A program made the position numbers and the translations under genes. A DNA stretch of 5,191 nt from Pseudomonadota bacterium (GTDB taxonomy: Bacteria; Pseudomonadota; Gammaproteobacteria; SZUA-229), in assembly GCA_015222915.1 (NCBI GenBank), contig JADFWE010000109.1, positions 1 through 5,191 of the forward strand, written 5' to 3'. Below are positions 1 to 5,191 of this stretch, in pieces. Numbering within the stretch: position 1 is the first letter of the stretch; each line of letters begins with the position of its first letter. The notes beneath the pieces were generated by a model that worked only from the letters and a program-made list of their open reading frames with translations, did no database searches and had not been told where the DNA came from.

Positions 1-11
1 TAAAAACATTG

Positions 12-188
12 CTCGCGCAAAGCCGCAGAGACGCGAAGATAAAAACAAAACTTTTTTGCCTGTCATTGCGAGCGAAGCGCGGCAACCCCAACTTAGATAG
101 CACGGTTGCCTGATAGAGATTGCCGCGCTTCGCTCGCAATGACAAATCTCAAACGCTTTTCCTTTGCGTCTTTGCGGCTCTGCGCGAG
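12..188. repeat. Composite nested palindromic repeat (MITE-like) downstream of slyX
   Basis: Two inverted repeats are nested. The outer arms at 12-38 and 162-188 match at 24 of 27 positions. The inner arms at 61-85 and 120-144 are a perfect 25-bp inverted repeat around a 34-base loop. Each outer arm is made of three 8-base quasi-repeats (left arm GCGCAAAG, CCGCAGAG, ACGCGAAG). No open reading frame of substance lies inside, so it is a non-autonomous element or structural repeat. Sequences beginning TGTCATTGCGAGCGAAGC are, from memory, recurrent dispersed repeats in many bacterial genomes. It sits right after the convergent end of slyX and could stop transcription from that side. AT-rich sequence flanks both outer arms, and the left end may continue beyond the window. 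Confidence 0.85.
61..144. repeat. Perfect 25-bp inverted repeat, inner hairpin of the composite element
   Basis: Bases 61-85 are the exact reverse complement of 120-144, with the loop at 86-119. Within this, GGCAACC at 81-87 can pair instead with GGTTGCC at 104-110, giving a smaller alternative hairpin that competes with the base of the long stem. A 25-bp perfect GC-rich stem would fold strongly in RNA or single-stranded DNA from either strand. No long T-run follows the stem directly on either side, so it is not a textbook intrinsic terminator, although it could still attenuate readthrough or protect a 3' end. Confidence 0.9.
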
Positions 189-240
189 AAATTTTGTTTT
201 TGCTTAATGTCTGCTTCTAGCCGTAAACGGTCATTGTTTT

Positions 241-471
241 TTAATAATGTGGAGGCGGGGTTTCTTCGCTTTCGTGTGCCACGGGCGATGACTGCGATGC
301 TTTTATCTTTTTCTCTAACTGTGATACCTGCAGCTCTAGCAGATCGATAGCGCCATACTGTGCGATGATGGTCTTGTTCAGTACTTCGATGGTGTCTTCG
401 AGGTGGGTCAGGCGGACCTCCAGCTCCATTACTCTGCTGTCGAGCGCGCTGTTGTCCGGTTTGCTGTCCAT
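241..471 (-). CDS. slyX: SlyX family protein
   Basis: A small soluble protein of 76 residues, the usual length of the family. Residues about 10-58 form a heptad-like coiled coil (LEVRLTHLEDTIEVLNKTI, then LELQVSQLEKKI), so an oligomer is likely. The C-terminus ends in EETPPPHY, which matches the E. coli SlyX tail. The molecular function of SlyX is not established; despite the name it is unrelated to the regulator SlyA. The ATG at 471 directly abuts the TAG stop of cysZ with no intervening base. A GGAAG Shine-Dalgarno-like sequence lies 5 bases before the start, inside the end of cysZ. This arrangement points to translational coupling and one transcript with cysZ. The stop is TAA at 243-241, followed by the composite palindrome. 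Confidence 0.93.
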   Translation of the reverse strand: MDSKPDNSALDSRVMELEVRLTHLEDTIEVLNKTIIAQYGAIDLLELQVSQLEKKIKASQSSPVAHESEETPPPHY

Positions 472-1203
472 CTACACTTCCGCCGTTTCATTTTTTGATA
501 CCTTGCAGGTCAGTTTTGTTGCGCCTGCAACGGCCACCGGCATGGCGAAGAAATTAACTATCGGTATGCTGGTCAAGATGAAAACTGCACTGCCCAGTCC
601 GAGAGAACGCATCCGGTTTTTTCTGTTATAGCTCTTTATATCTTCGAAGAAAAGTCCGTGGTTCGCCAGCGGATAGTCGTTATATTCCAGGGCAAAGAAC
701 CAGGCCGCAAATAATATCCAGAGAAAAGGTGCGACGATGTTAAGCCCCGGGATGATGGTGATGATGAGCAGCGGGATAAACCACTTTATCGCATACAGGA
801 TTTTTTGCAGCTCAGACTTGATGGTTCGCGTCATCAGCCTTATAAATCTGTCGCTGTTGATATCTTCCGGCTTCTGCCCGGTAAAAGTCGCTTCGATACG
901 CGCTGACAGCAGGCTGTTAAACGGTGCAGCGATCAGGTTAGCGATAACGGTGAAGGTGTAGAACACGACAAGAAACATGGCGATGGCGAATAATGGCCAG
1001 ATCAGCCACTCCAGCCAGTCTAACCAGCCCGGTAACAGTTTTTCCAGCCAGCTGTCGAGTTGATCACTTAATAATTTTGTCGCCAGTGAGAACAGCGCAA
1101 GATTGATAATAAACGGGATGATAACGAAACGTCTGACGCCGGGCTTAAACAATAAGCCGAAACCGCTGAAACAGTCGAGAAAGCCTTTTATAAATGAAAC
1201 CAC
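472..1203 (-). CDS. cysZ: Sulfate transporter CysZ (EI24 domain)
   Basis: An inner-membrane sulfate permease of 243 residues, close to the usual family length of about 250, feeding sulfate to assimilatory reduction and cysteine synthesis. Hydrophobic stretches lie at about residues 25-43, 64-92, 140-172 and 200-228. Conserved stretches shared with E. coli CysZ are PGVRRFVIIP (21-30), ANLIAAPFNSLL (89-100), the IIPGLN...APFLW region (150-162), YNDYP (174-178) and FFAMPVAVAGAT (218-229). The start is GTG at 1203. There is no ATG, GTG or TTG between it and the upstream in-frame stop at 1231-1233, and no clear Shine-Dalgarno sequence precedes it. The stop TAG abuts the slyX ATG. A TATAAT box lies 45 bases upstream. 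No other cys genes are visible, so a role in sulfate uptake rests on homology. No CysB site could be recognised. Confidence 0.94.
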   Translation of the reverse strand: MVSFIKGFLDCFSGFGLLFKPGVRRFVIIPFIINLALFSLATKLLSDQLDSWLEKLLPGWLDWLEWLIWPLFAIAMFLVVFYTFTVIANLIAAPFNSLLSARIEATFTGQKPEDINSDRFIRLMTRTIKSELQKILYAIKWFIPLLIITIIPGLNIVAPFLWILFAAWFFALEYNDYPLANHGLFFEDIKSYNRKNRMRSLGLGSAVFILTSIPIVNFFAMPVAVAGATKLTCKVSKNETAEV

Positions 1204-1385
1204 GTTGAAACCAGTGAATAATGAAAAATGTTAAAAAACAGGTTTTGAATTATACCTTGTTTGGTTTGAGGAGGGAGGCACCAATTTTAAGTTTGGATTA
1301 ACGCTACAAAAATACATGTCTAAAATTTGTACTAACCCATAAGGTTATATGAGATCTGTGTTTTTCGTTTTCCACTTTTCATTTT
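1204..1385. other. Intergenic gap between the sugar kinase and cysZ
   Basis: An AT-rich 182-bp spacer containing the candidate cysZ -10 box. No RNA gene or coding sequence was seen. The 11-mer AATGAAAAATG at 1220-1230 has its reverse complement at 1380-1390 and again at 1387-1397, so the gap is bounded by short low-complexity inverted repeats. A weak 5-bp stem (TAACC/GGTTA, 1333-1347) has no T-run on the minus strand, so no convincing terminator for the kinase gene was found. Confidence 0.6.
1249..1254 (-). promoter_or_regulatory. Candidate -10 box for cysZ-slyX
   Basis: On the minus strand the hexamer reads TATAAT in the context AAGGTATAATTC, 45 bases before the GTG start of cysZ. No good -35 hexamer is found 16-18 bases upstream (that stretch is pyrimidine-rich, CTCCCT), and there is no TG of an extended -10. 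The call rests on the perfect -10 hexamer and on position. It would give a leader of about 38 bases. Confidence 0.4.
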
Positions 1386-1397
1386 TCATTTTTCATT
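1377..1397 (-). repeat. Heptamer tandem repeat (ATGAAAA) spanning the kinase stop codon
   Basis: On the minus strand ATGAAAA occurs three times in tandem, at 1396-1376, followed by the related GTGGAAAACG. The in-frame TGA of the kinase lies in the second copy (1388-1386). Because the unit is 7 bases long, the three TGA triplets fall in three different reading frames. The last residues of the kinase (NEK) are encoded by the repeat. Confidence 0.8.
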
Positions 1398-2690
1398 GCA
1401 CGCTCCGCGTGCCAGCAGCGCACTGCCAAAACAAGCTTCGCTGTGTTTTGCCGGCAGGATTTCTATGCCAGTAAGCCGTTCGCGAATTTTTGTCCATGCC
1501 GGGTTTTTACTGCCACCGCCAGCGGTGAATATCCTTTTTACCGGTACTGTGCCCAGCGCCTCAAGTTTTTTATAACCTTCGGCTTCGATGTTCGCTATGC
1601 CTTCCAGCAATCCCTGAAAAAACACCAGGTCTGATCCAGGCCGCGGGCTTATTCTACTTTGTTTATGACTGTCATTCACCGGGAAACGTTCACCGGTGTC
1701 AGGCAGCGGGTAATAATCCAGCCCCGTATTTTTTTCGGGTTTCAGTTGTGGCGTCATTTCAGCGAGTTGAGCCGGTGAGAAATGCTGTAATAATACAGCA
1801 CCGCCGGAATTCGATGCACCGCCTACCAGCCACTGATCATCTAAACGGTGGCTGTAGATGCCGTACTGCGGATCAAATACCGGCCTGTCGGAAAAAAGTT
1901 TGAGCACCAGTGTGCTGCCCAGCGAGGTAACGGCGTCACCGGGTTGGCTTGCGCCGCTCGCCAGCACCGCCGCGTTGCTGTCCGTGGTGCCGGAGATGAC
2001 GGAACAGTCATCTGCCAGCTGGTATTTGTTGATCAGCGCCTTCTTTACCCGACCGATTCTGCTGCCGGAGGGCACCACTTCAGGCAACAGGCTTATCCTG
2101 ATATTGTCCAGCAACCACGATGGCCATCGCTGCTGGACACTGTCGTAACCCAGTTTCAGGCAGTTGTTCTCATCACTGATGCCGTATTCGCCGGTCAGTG
2201 ACGATGCCAGCCAGTCAGCCTGGTGACAGAGTATTGCGGTATCCGGATGCCTTTCCAGCAGGTTTAACGCTTTTGCCAGTGATGAGCTGGCGCCGTGCAC
2301 CGCTGTTTCTGCTGGCGCAAAGTGGCTGATGATCTCTGCCTGCTTCTGGTTTTGCTGGTCGTTATACATCAGGGCGGGGGAAAGTGCCGTGCCGTCTTTT
2401 TTACAGGCGATCAGCGTGCTGGACGTGCCGTCGATGGCGATGGCAGCGATCTTGTAGCCACCCTGATGCTCGCCATCATGAAACTGCTGAAGCGCCAGAC
2501 TGACTTCTGACAGCAGTTTATCGAGCTGTGGCAACCAGAGGTTTGGATCCTGCTCATTCCTGCCGTCTACCGGTGTGCGGGATGGAAAAGCGATGCGATA
2601 AGCGGCGAGTTCACGCTCATCTTTATCGATGCAGACTGCCCGAATGCCGGAAGTGCCGATATCGATACCGAGAAAAGCGGCGGCAGACAT
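1386..2690 (-). CDS. FGGY-family carbohydrate kinase, D-ribulose kinase-like
   Basis: A soluble ATP-dependent sugar kinase of 434 residues, shorter than xylulose or glycerol kinases (about 480-520) but the size of the cyanobacterial SePSK and plant XK-1 enzymes, which act on D-ribulose. FGGY_N holds the phosphate-binding loop LGIDIGTSGIR (7-17, Asp10 and Thr13) and the IAIDGTSST segment (84-92). The catalytic base is expected at Asp237 in SGTTDSNAAVLASGA, followed by GDAVTSLGSTLVLKL (251-265), a stretch strongly like SePSK. FGGY_C carries FFQGLLEGIA (357-366) and the nucleotide-binding TAGGGSKNPAW (389-399). Known chemistry would give D-ribulose 5-phosphate, but the exact substrate is inferred. 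The ATG at 2690 lies 21 bases after the queF stop with only a weak Shine-Dalgarno sequence, so co-transcription with queF is likely. No sugar transporter, isomerase or regulator is nearby. L-ribulose or xylulose remain possible substrates. Confidence 0.88.
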   Translation of the reverse strand: MSAAAFLGIDIGTSGIRAVCIDKDERELAAYRIAFPSRTPVDGRNEQDPNLWLPQLDKLLSEVSLALQQFHDGEHQGGYKIAAIAIDGTSSTLIACKKDGTALSPALMYNDQQNQKQAEIISHFAPAETAVHGASSSLAKALNLLERHPDTAILCHQADWLASSLTGEYGISDENNCLKLGYDSVQQRWPSWLLDNIRISLLPEVVPSGSRIGRVKKALINKYQLADDCSVISGTTDSNAAVLASGASQPGDAVTSLGSTLVLKLFSDRPVFDPQYGIYSHRLDDQWLVGGASNSGGAVLLQHFSPAQLAEMTPQLKPEKNTGLDYYPLPDTGERFPVNDSHKQSRISPRPGSDLVFFQGLLEGIANIEAEGYKKLEALGTVPVKRIFTAGGGSKNPAWTKIRERLTGIEILPAKHSEACFGSALLARGACNEK

Positions 2691-2711
2691 GTTGGTTCGA
2701 TCTGGCCTGGA

Positions 2712-3101
2712 TCAGGGCAGCGAGACGACGGCCGGTGGTGTCCAGTCCGCTGCTTTGTGTTCGGCAACAACAGAGGTGTAGACACCGCCGCGCACATTGA
2801 AATCTGCGGTCAATCGCATGAAGCGAGGCTGACAGGCATCGACCAGGTCGCTCAATATCTCATTGGTGACGGCTTCATGAAAAGCGCCTTCCTCACGGAA
2901 TGCCCAGATATATAATTTAAGTGATTTCAACTCGATACAGCTACTTTCTGGCACATATTCGAGGTGCAGGGTGGCGAAATCCGGCTGTCCGGTTTTCGGG
3001 CAGAGACAGGTGAATTCCGGCAGATCGATACGGATAGTGTAATCACGCTCGGGTGTCGGGTTATCGAAAGTTTCCAGGGTTTTGGTCGGCTGTGTTGCCA
3101 T
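2712..3101 (-). CDS. queF: NADPH-dependent 7-cyano-7-deazaguanine (preQ0) reductase, unimodular QueF
   Basis: A cytoplasmic enzyme of the T-fold superfamily that reduces the nitrile of preQ0 to the amine of preQ1 with two NADPH, the step before insertion into tRNA on the way to queuosine. The protein has 129 residues from the chosen start. The catalytic cysteine is Cys34 in [13 protein letters not shown], with Asp41 as the proton donor. The QueF signature for cofactor binding is ELKSLKLY (57-64). Substrate-binding His75 and Glu76 lie in GAFHEAVTN (72-80), and the C-terminal VRGGVYTSV follows (103-111). The short, single-domain form differs from the longer bimodular E. coli enzyme. An ATG at 3125 would add eight residues, but it lies about 5 bases from the likely transcript start and has no Shine-Dalgarno sequence. 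The ATG at 3101 has GAGAG 9 bases upstream. No preQ1 riboswitch was seen in the leader. Confidence 0.94.
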   Translation of the reverse strand: MATQPTKTLETFDNPTPERDYTIRIDLPEFTCLCPKTGQPDFATLHLEYVPESSCIELKSLKLYIWAFREEGAFHEAVTNEILSDLVDACQPRFMRLTADFNVRGGVYTSVVAEHKAADWTPPAVVSLP

Positions 3102-3137
3102 TGTGCATCGCTCTCTGCATGTCATATAAAGGACGGC

Positions 3138-3143
3138 ATTATA
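3138..3143 (-). promoter_or_regulatory. Candidate -10 box for queF
   Basis: The minus strand reads TATAAT in the context CGGTATAATGCC. Transcription would begin near 3131, giving a leader of about 30 bases to the ATG at 3101. No -35 consensus lies 16-18 bases upstream and there is no extended -10 TG. The same GGTATAAT string precedes cysZ. An AGAGAG Shine-Dalgarno-like stretch at about 3111-3116 fits the downstream start. Confidence 0.4.
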
Positions 3144-3218
3144 CCGAAGGCTATATGCTAATAATAGCTTGCAGGATACGTGATCGTGCGCAATTATCAG
3201 TAGCTGTCACATGGTGTT

Positions 3219-3350
3219 AAGTCAAAAGCGTTAAAACATTTCACCATAGAGAGCACAGAGTTTGTTATTAATCGCACCTGCGGCGCAATTACTACTAAAT
3301 ATCTTTTCTCTGTGTGCTCTGTGCCTCTGTGGTGAAAAATCTTTTGACTT
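3219..3350. repeat. Palindromic repeat of CACAGAG type (MITE-like) between queF and smc
   Basis: The ends are the 10-bp perfect inverted repeat AAGTCAAAAG (3219-3228) and its complement (3341-3350), both next to TTAA-like sequence. Inside, the arm at 3239-3260 pairs with 3317-3337 through TTTCACC and CACAGAG blocks with one mismatch region and a one-base offset. The right arm holds three 8- to 9-base units (CCACAGAG, GCACAGAG, CACACAGAG on the minus strand); the left arm holds two. The centre (3261-3307) is AT-rich with a small TGCG-g-CGCA palindrome at 3279-3287. It has no coding capacity. Repeats of the form CACCACAGAGGCACAGAG are, from memory, dispersed in several bacterial genomes. It lies between divergent genes and so cannot be a terminator for either. 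Confidence 0.82.
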
Positions 3351-3587
3351 TTAAATTCAGCAGCTTACAAAACCTTGCTCGACAGCCTTTGTAATCGCTG
3401 TGTATCGCTTTGAAAAAATACTTGAAATGATGCAAAAAAACAGCCTCAAAAAGCAGGGTGAGTTTATGTAAAAGCCTGACGAGTCATGTAAACTAGCTGC
3501 ACGATTTTGGACAGCATCAGCACAATCTTCTGGTCCTGCCCTCATCATACTTTCTAACCAGACTATCTGAAAAAATACTAAAAACTA
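3351..3587. other. Upstream region of smc, no gene found
   Basis: This 237-bp stretch should hold the smc promoter, but no convincing -35/-10 pair was found. The 7-mer ATGTAAA occurs twice, at 3466-3472 and 3486-3492, exactly 20 bases apart, of uncertain meaning. A 14-codon frame at 3427-3471 (MMQKNSLKKQGEFM) lacks a good ribosome site and is probably chance. The last 30 bases before smc are A-rich without a Shine-Dalgarno sequence. Confidence 0.5.
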
Positions 3588-5191
3588 ATGCGTTTAAGCA
3601 AGATCAAGCTCTCAGGATTCAAATCCTTTGTCGATGCCACTACCATCAATCTGCCCAGTAACCTGACCGGTATCGTCGGCCCTAACGGCTGTGGAAAATC
3701 CAATACCATCGACGCGGTTCGCTGGGTGATGGGTGAGTCTTCTGCCAAGCATCTGCGTGGCGCGTCTATGGATGATGTCATTTTTAACGGATCTTCATCG
3801 CGCAAGCCGGTCGATTTGGCAGCGGTGGAACTGGTCTTTGATAATAGCGAAGGCAAGCTGGGCGGGCAGTATGCCAATTATGCCGAGATCTCGGTTAAAC
3901 GTCAGGTAACCCGTGACGGTGCTTCTAAATACAGCCTGAACGGCACCCGCTGCCGCCGCCGTGATGTGGCCGACCTGTTCCTGGGTACCGGTCTCGGCCC
4001 GCGCAGCTACGCCATTATCGAACAGGGTATGATCTCGCGACTGATCGAGGCAAAACCGGAAGAGCTGCGCAGTTTTCTGGAAGAGGCTGCCGGCATCTCC
4101 AAATATAAAGAACGTCGCCGTGAGACCGAGACCCGCATCCGCCACACCCGTGAGAATCTTGAACGTCTGTCTGACCTGCGTGAAGAGATCGAGAAACAGC
4201 TGGCAAAACTGCAGCGCCAGAGCCGCAGTGCCGAACGTTATAAAGAGTTAAAACAGGATGAGCGTGAGCTAAAAGCAGAACACCTGGCCCTGCACTGGTC
4301 TGAGTTGAAAGTCGAACTAGACAGCCGTGATCAGGAGATTCAGAGCACCGAGACAGCGCTTGAGCAGGTCATCGCAGAACAGCGTGCCACCGAGTCGAAG
4401 ATCGAATCCTTCCGTCAGCAGGGCACTGAATCGAACGAGATATTAAATAAGGTACAGGCAGAATATTACCGCCTGGGTGCGGATATCTCTGCCAAAGAAC
4501 AGAACATCAAACATCAGCAGGATCTGCTGCAGCGCCAGCAGACCGATCTGGAGCAGATCGAGATTGCGCTACGCGATGCCACACAGGCCCTGCAGTCGGA
4601 CAAGCAGTCGATCGAAGAGATCGAGCAGAGTCTGGCGGCAGAAGAGCCACAGCTGGAAGGTTTGAAAACGCAGGAACAGGAAAGTACCGAGCTGTATCAG
4701 CAGGCCGAGCAGGCGATGGTGAGCTGGCAGCAGTCCTGGGACGAGATCAATCAGCGTTATTCGGCTGAGAGCCAGAAAGCCCAGCTGGAACGTTCACGCA
4801 TGGAGCAGCTGGAACGCCAGGTCGACCGGCAGAAACAGCGTCTACAGAAAATCGATATCGAAAAGCAGGCTCTGCGCGGCGAGAATCTGGAAGAACAGAT
4901 CGCCGATCTGAGAACACTGTTGAGTAAAGCCGGTGAAGATAAGGTCGAACACGAGCAGCAGCTGAGCGATGCTATCGCCAGTATCAGATCTACCCGCGAA
5001 AATATCGTGGCTATGGAGCAGCAGTCGGCTGATGCCCGCCGCGGCATCAATCAGGCGCAGGGCAGCCTTTCATCGCTGGAAGCGTTGCAGCAGGCAGCAC
5101 TGGGTAAGACCGACAAGGCCATACAGCAGTGGCTGGAAAAGAGCGGCATCAGTAAAAATGCACGATTTGCCGAACAGCTGAAAGTCAACGA
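3588..5191 (+). CDS. smc: Chromosome segregation ATPase SMC, N-terminal part (runs off the window)
   Basis: A structural maintenance of chromosomes protein, the core of the SMC-ScpAB condensin that loops and organises newly replicated DNA. The frame stays open from ATG at 3588 through 534 codons to the window edge; the full protein is normally about 1,150-1,200 residues. The N-terminal head has RLSKIKLSGFKSFVD at the start, Walker A GPNGCGKS (31-38, Lys37), the arginine-finger region SAKHLRG (Arg57) and the Q-loop IEQGMIS (144-150, Gln146), followed by EEAAGISKYKERR (165-177). From about residue 175 to 500 it is a long Gln/Glu-rich coiled coil. The segment LGKTDKAIQQWLEKSGIS near the end resembles the usual entry to the hinge domain. 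The signature motif, Walker B and second arm lie outside. Having SMC suggests the organism does not use MukBEF as its main condensin. No ribosome-binding consensus precedes the ATG. Confidence 0.95.
   Translation, partial: MRLSKIKLSGFKSFVDATTINLPSNLTGIVGPNGCGKSNTIDAVRWVMGESSAKHLRGASMDDVIFNGSSSRKPVDLAAVELVFDNSEGKLGGQYANYAEISVKRQVTRDGASKYSLNGTRCRRRDVADLFLGTGLGPRSYAIIEQGMISRLIEAKPEELRSFLEEAAGISKYKERRRETETRIRHTRENLERLSDLREEIEKQLAKLQRQSRSAERYKELKQDERELKAEHLALHWSELKVELDSRDQEIQSTETALEQVIAEQRATESKIESFRQQGTESNEILNKVQAEYYRLGADISAKEQNIKHQQDLLQRQQTDLEQIEIALRDATQALQSDKQSIEEIEQSLAAEEPQLEGLKTQEQESTELYQQAEQAMVSWQQSWDEINQRYSAESQKAQLERSRMEQLERQVDRQKQRLQKIDIEKQALRGENLEEQIADLRTLLSKAGEDKVEHEQQLSDAIASIRSTRENIVAMEQQSADARRGINQAQGSLSSLEALQQAALGKTDKAIQQWLEKSGISKNARFAEQLKVN

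Noticed and set aside
12..38. CRISPR-like array from the 8-base quasi-repeats
   Set aside because: The units are contiguous without spacers, diverged and part of a palindrome; no cas gene is nearby.
218..250. CCGTAAACGG followed by a T-run as a plus-strand terminator
   Set aside because: The stem is only 4 bp, and no plus-strand gene lies upstream of it.
120..350. 76-residue plus-strand frame
   Set aside because: It begins inside the inner palindrome arm and runs antisense over the end of slyX; its hydrophobic tail arises from the complement of slyX codons.
1261..1276. GAGGAGGGAGG on the plus strand, resembling a strong ribosome-binding site
   Set aside because: No start codon with a usable frame follows at suitable distance.
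1333..1347. TAACC/GGTTA hairpin as terminator of the kinase gene
   Set aside because: A 5-bp AT-rich stem without a following U-tract on the minus strand is too weak.
3102..3218. preQ1 riboswitch upstream of queF
   Set aside because: The likely leader is only about 30 bases and shows no preQ1 aptamer-like stem with an A-rich tail.
3427..3471. 14-codon Lys-rich frame upstream of smc, considered as a leader peptide
   Set aside because: Short frames like this are expected by chance in A-rich DNA. There is no Shine-Dalgarno sequence and no attenuator structure follows it.
3466..3492. Direct repeat ATGTAAA at 20-base spacing before smc
   Set aside because: Two-turn spacing is suggestive of a regulator site, but a 7-base AT-rich repeat is weak and no known operator matches.
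3357..3548. 63-residue minus-strand frame in the queF-smc gap
   Set aside because: No similarity recognised, no ribosome site, unlikely composition (Cys and Ser rich), and it lies in AT-rich intergenic sequence upstream of smc.

Overview
The window looks like ordinary chromosome from a non-enteric gammaproteobacterium. The evidence is a SlyX protein ending in the family's PPPHY tail, a CysZ close to the Escherichia coli form, and a canonical SMC rather than MukB. The species cannot be fixed from this sequence. No phage, plasmid, transposase, CRISPR array, tRNA or rRNA gene was seen. I do not find a new multi-gene system here; the least ordinary content is in the non-coding gaps.

Layout: four genes lie on the minus strand and one on the plus strand. 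Reading the minus strand from right to left, they are queF (queuosine precursor reductase, 3101-2712), an FGGY sugar kinase of the short D-ribulose-kinase-like type (2690-1386), cysZ (sulfate permease, 1203-472) and slyX (471-241). queF and the kinase are 21 bp apart and probably share a transcript. A 182-bp gap with a TATAAT box separates them from cysZ-slyX, where the cysZ stop directly abuts the slyX start. On the plus strand, smc begins at 3588 and runs off the right edge. It encodes the N-terminal ATPase half, the first coiled-coil arm and the approach to the hinge. queF and smc are divergent across a 486-bp gap.

The gaps: 1-240 holds a composite palindrome, an inner perfect 25-bp inverted repeat nested inside an imperfect 27-bp one. 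3219-3350 holds a second, different palindrome with arms of the CACAGAG type. Both have arms built from 8-base quasi-repeats fitting N-C-R-C-A-R-A-G, suggesting related mobile or repeat families. The 1204-1385 gap carries an AT-rich heptamer tandem that also forms the 3' end of the kinase gene and provides a TGA in all three frames.

How the genes work together: there is no evident shared pathway. QueF serves tRNA modification, the kinase sugar phosphorylation, CysZ sulfate uptake for cysteine, SlyX is of unknown function, and SMC acts in chromosome organisation. The block reads as housekeeping genes packed together with repeats in the spaces between them.
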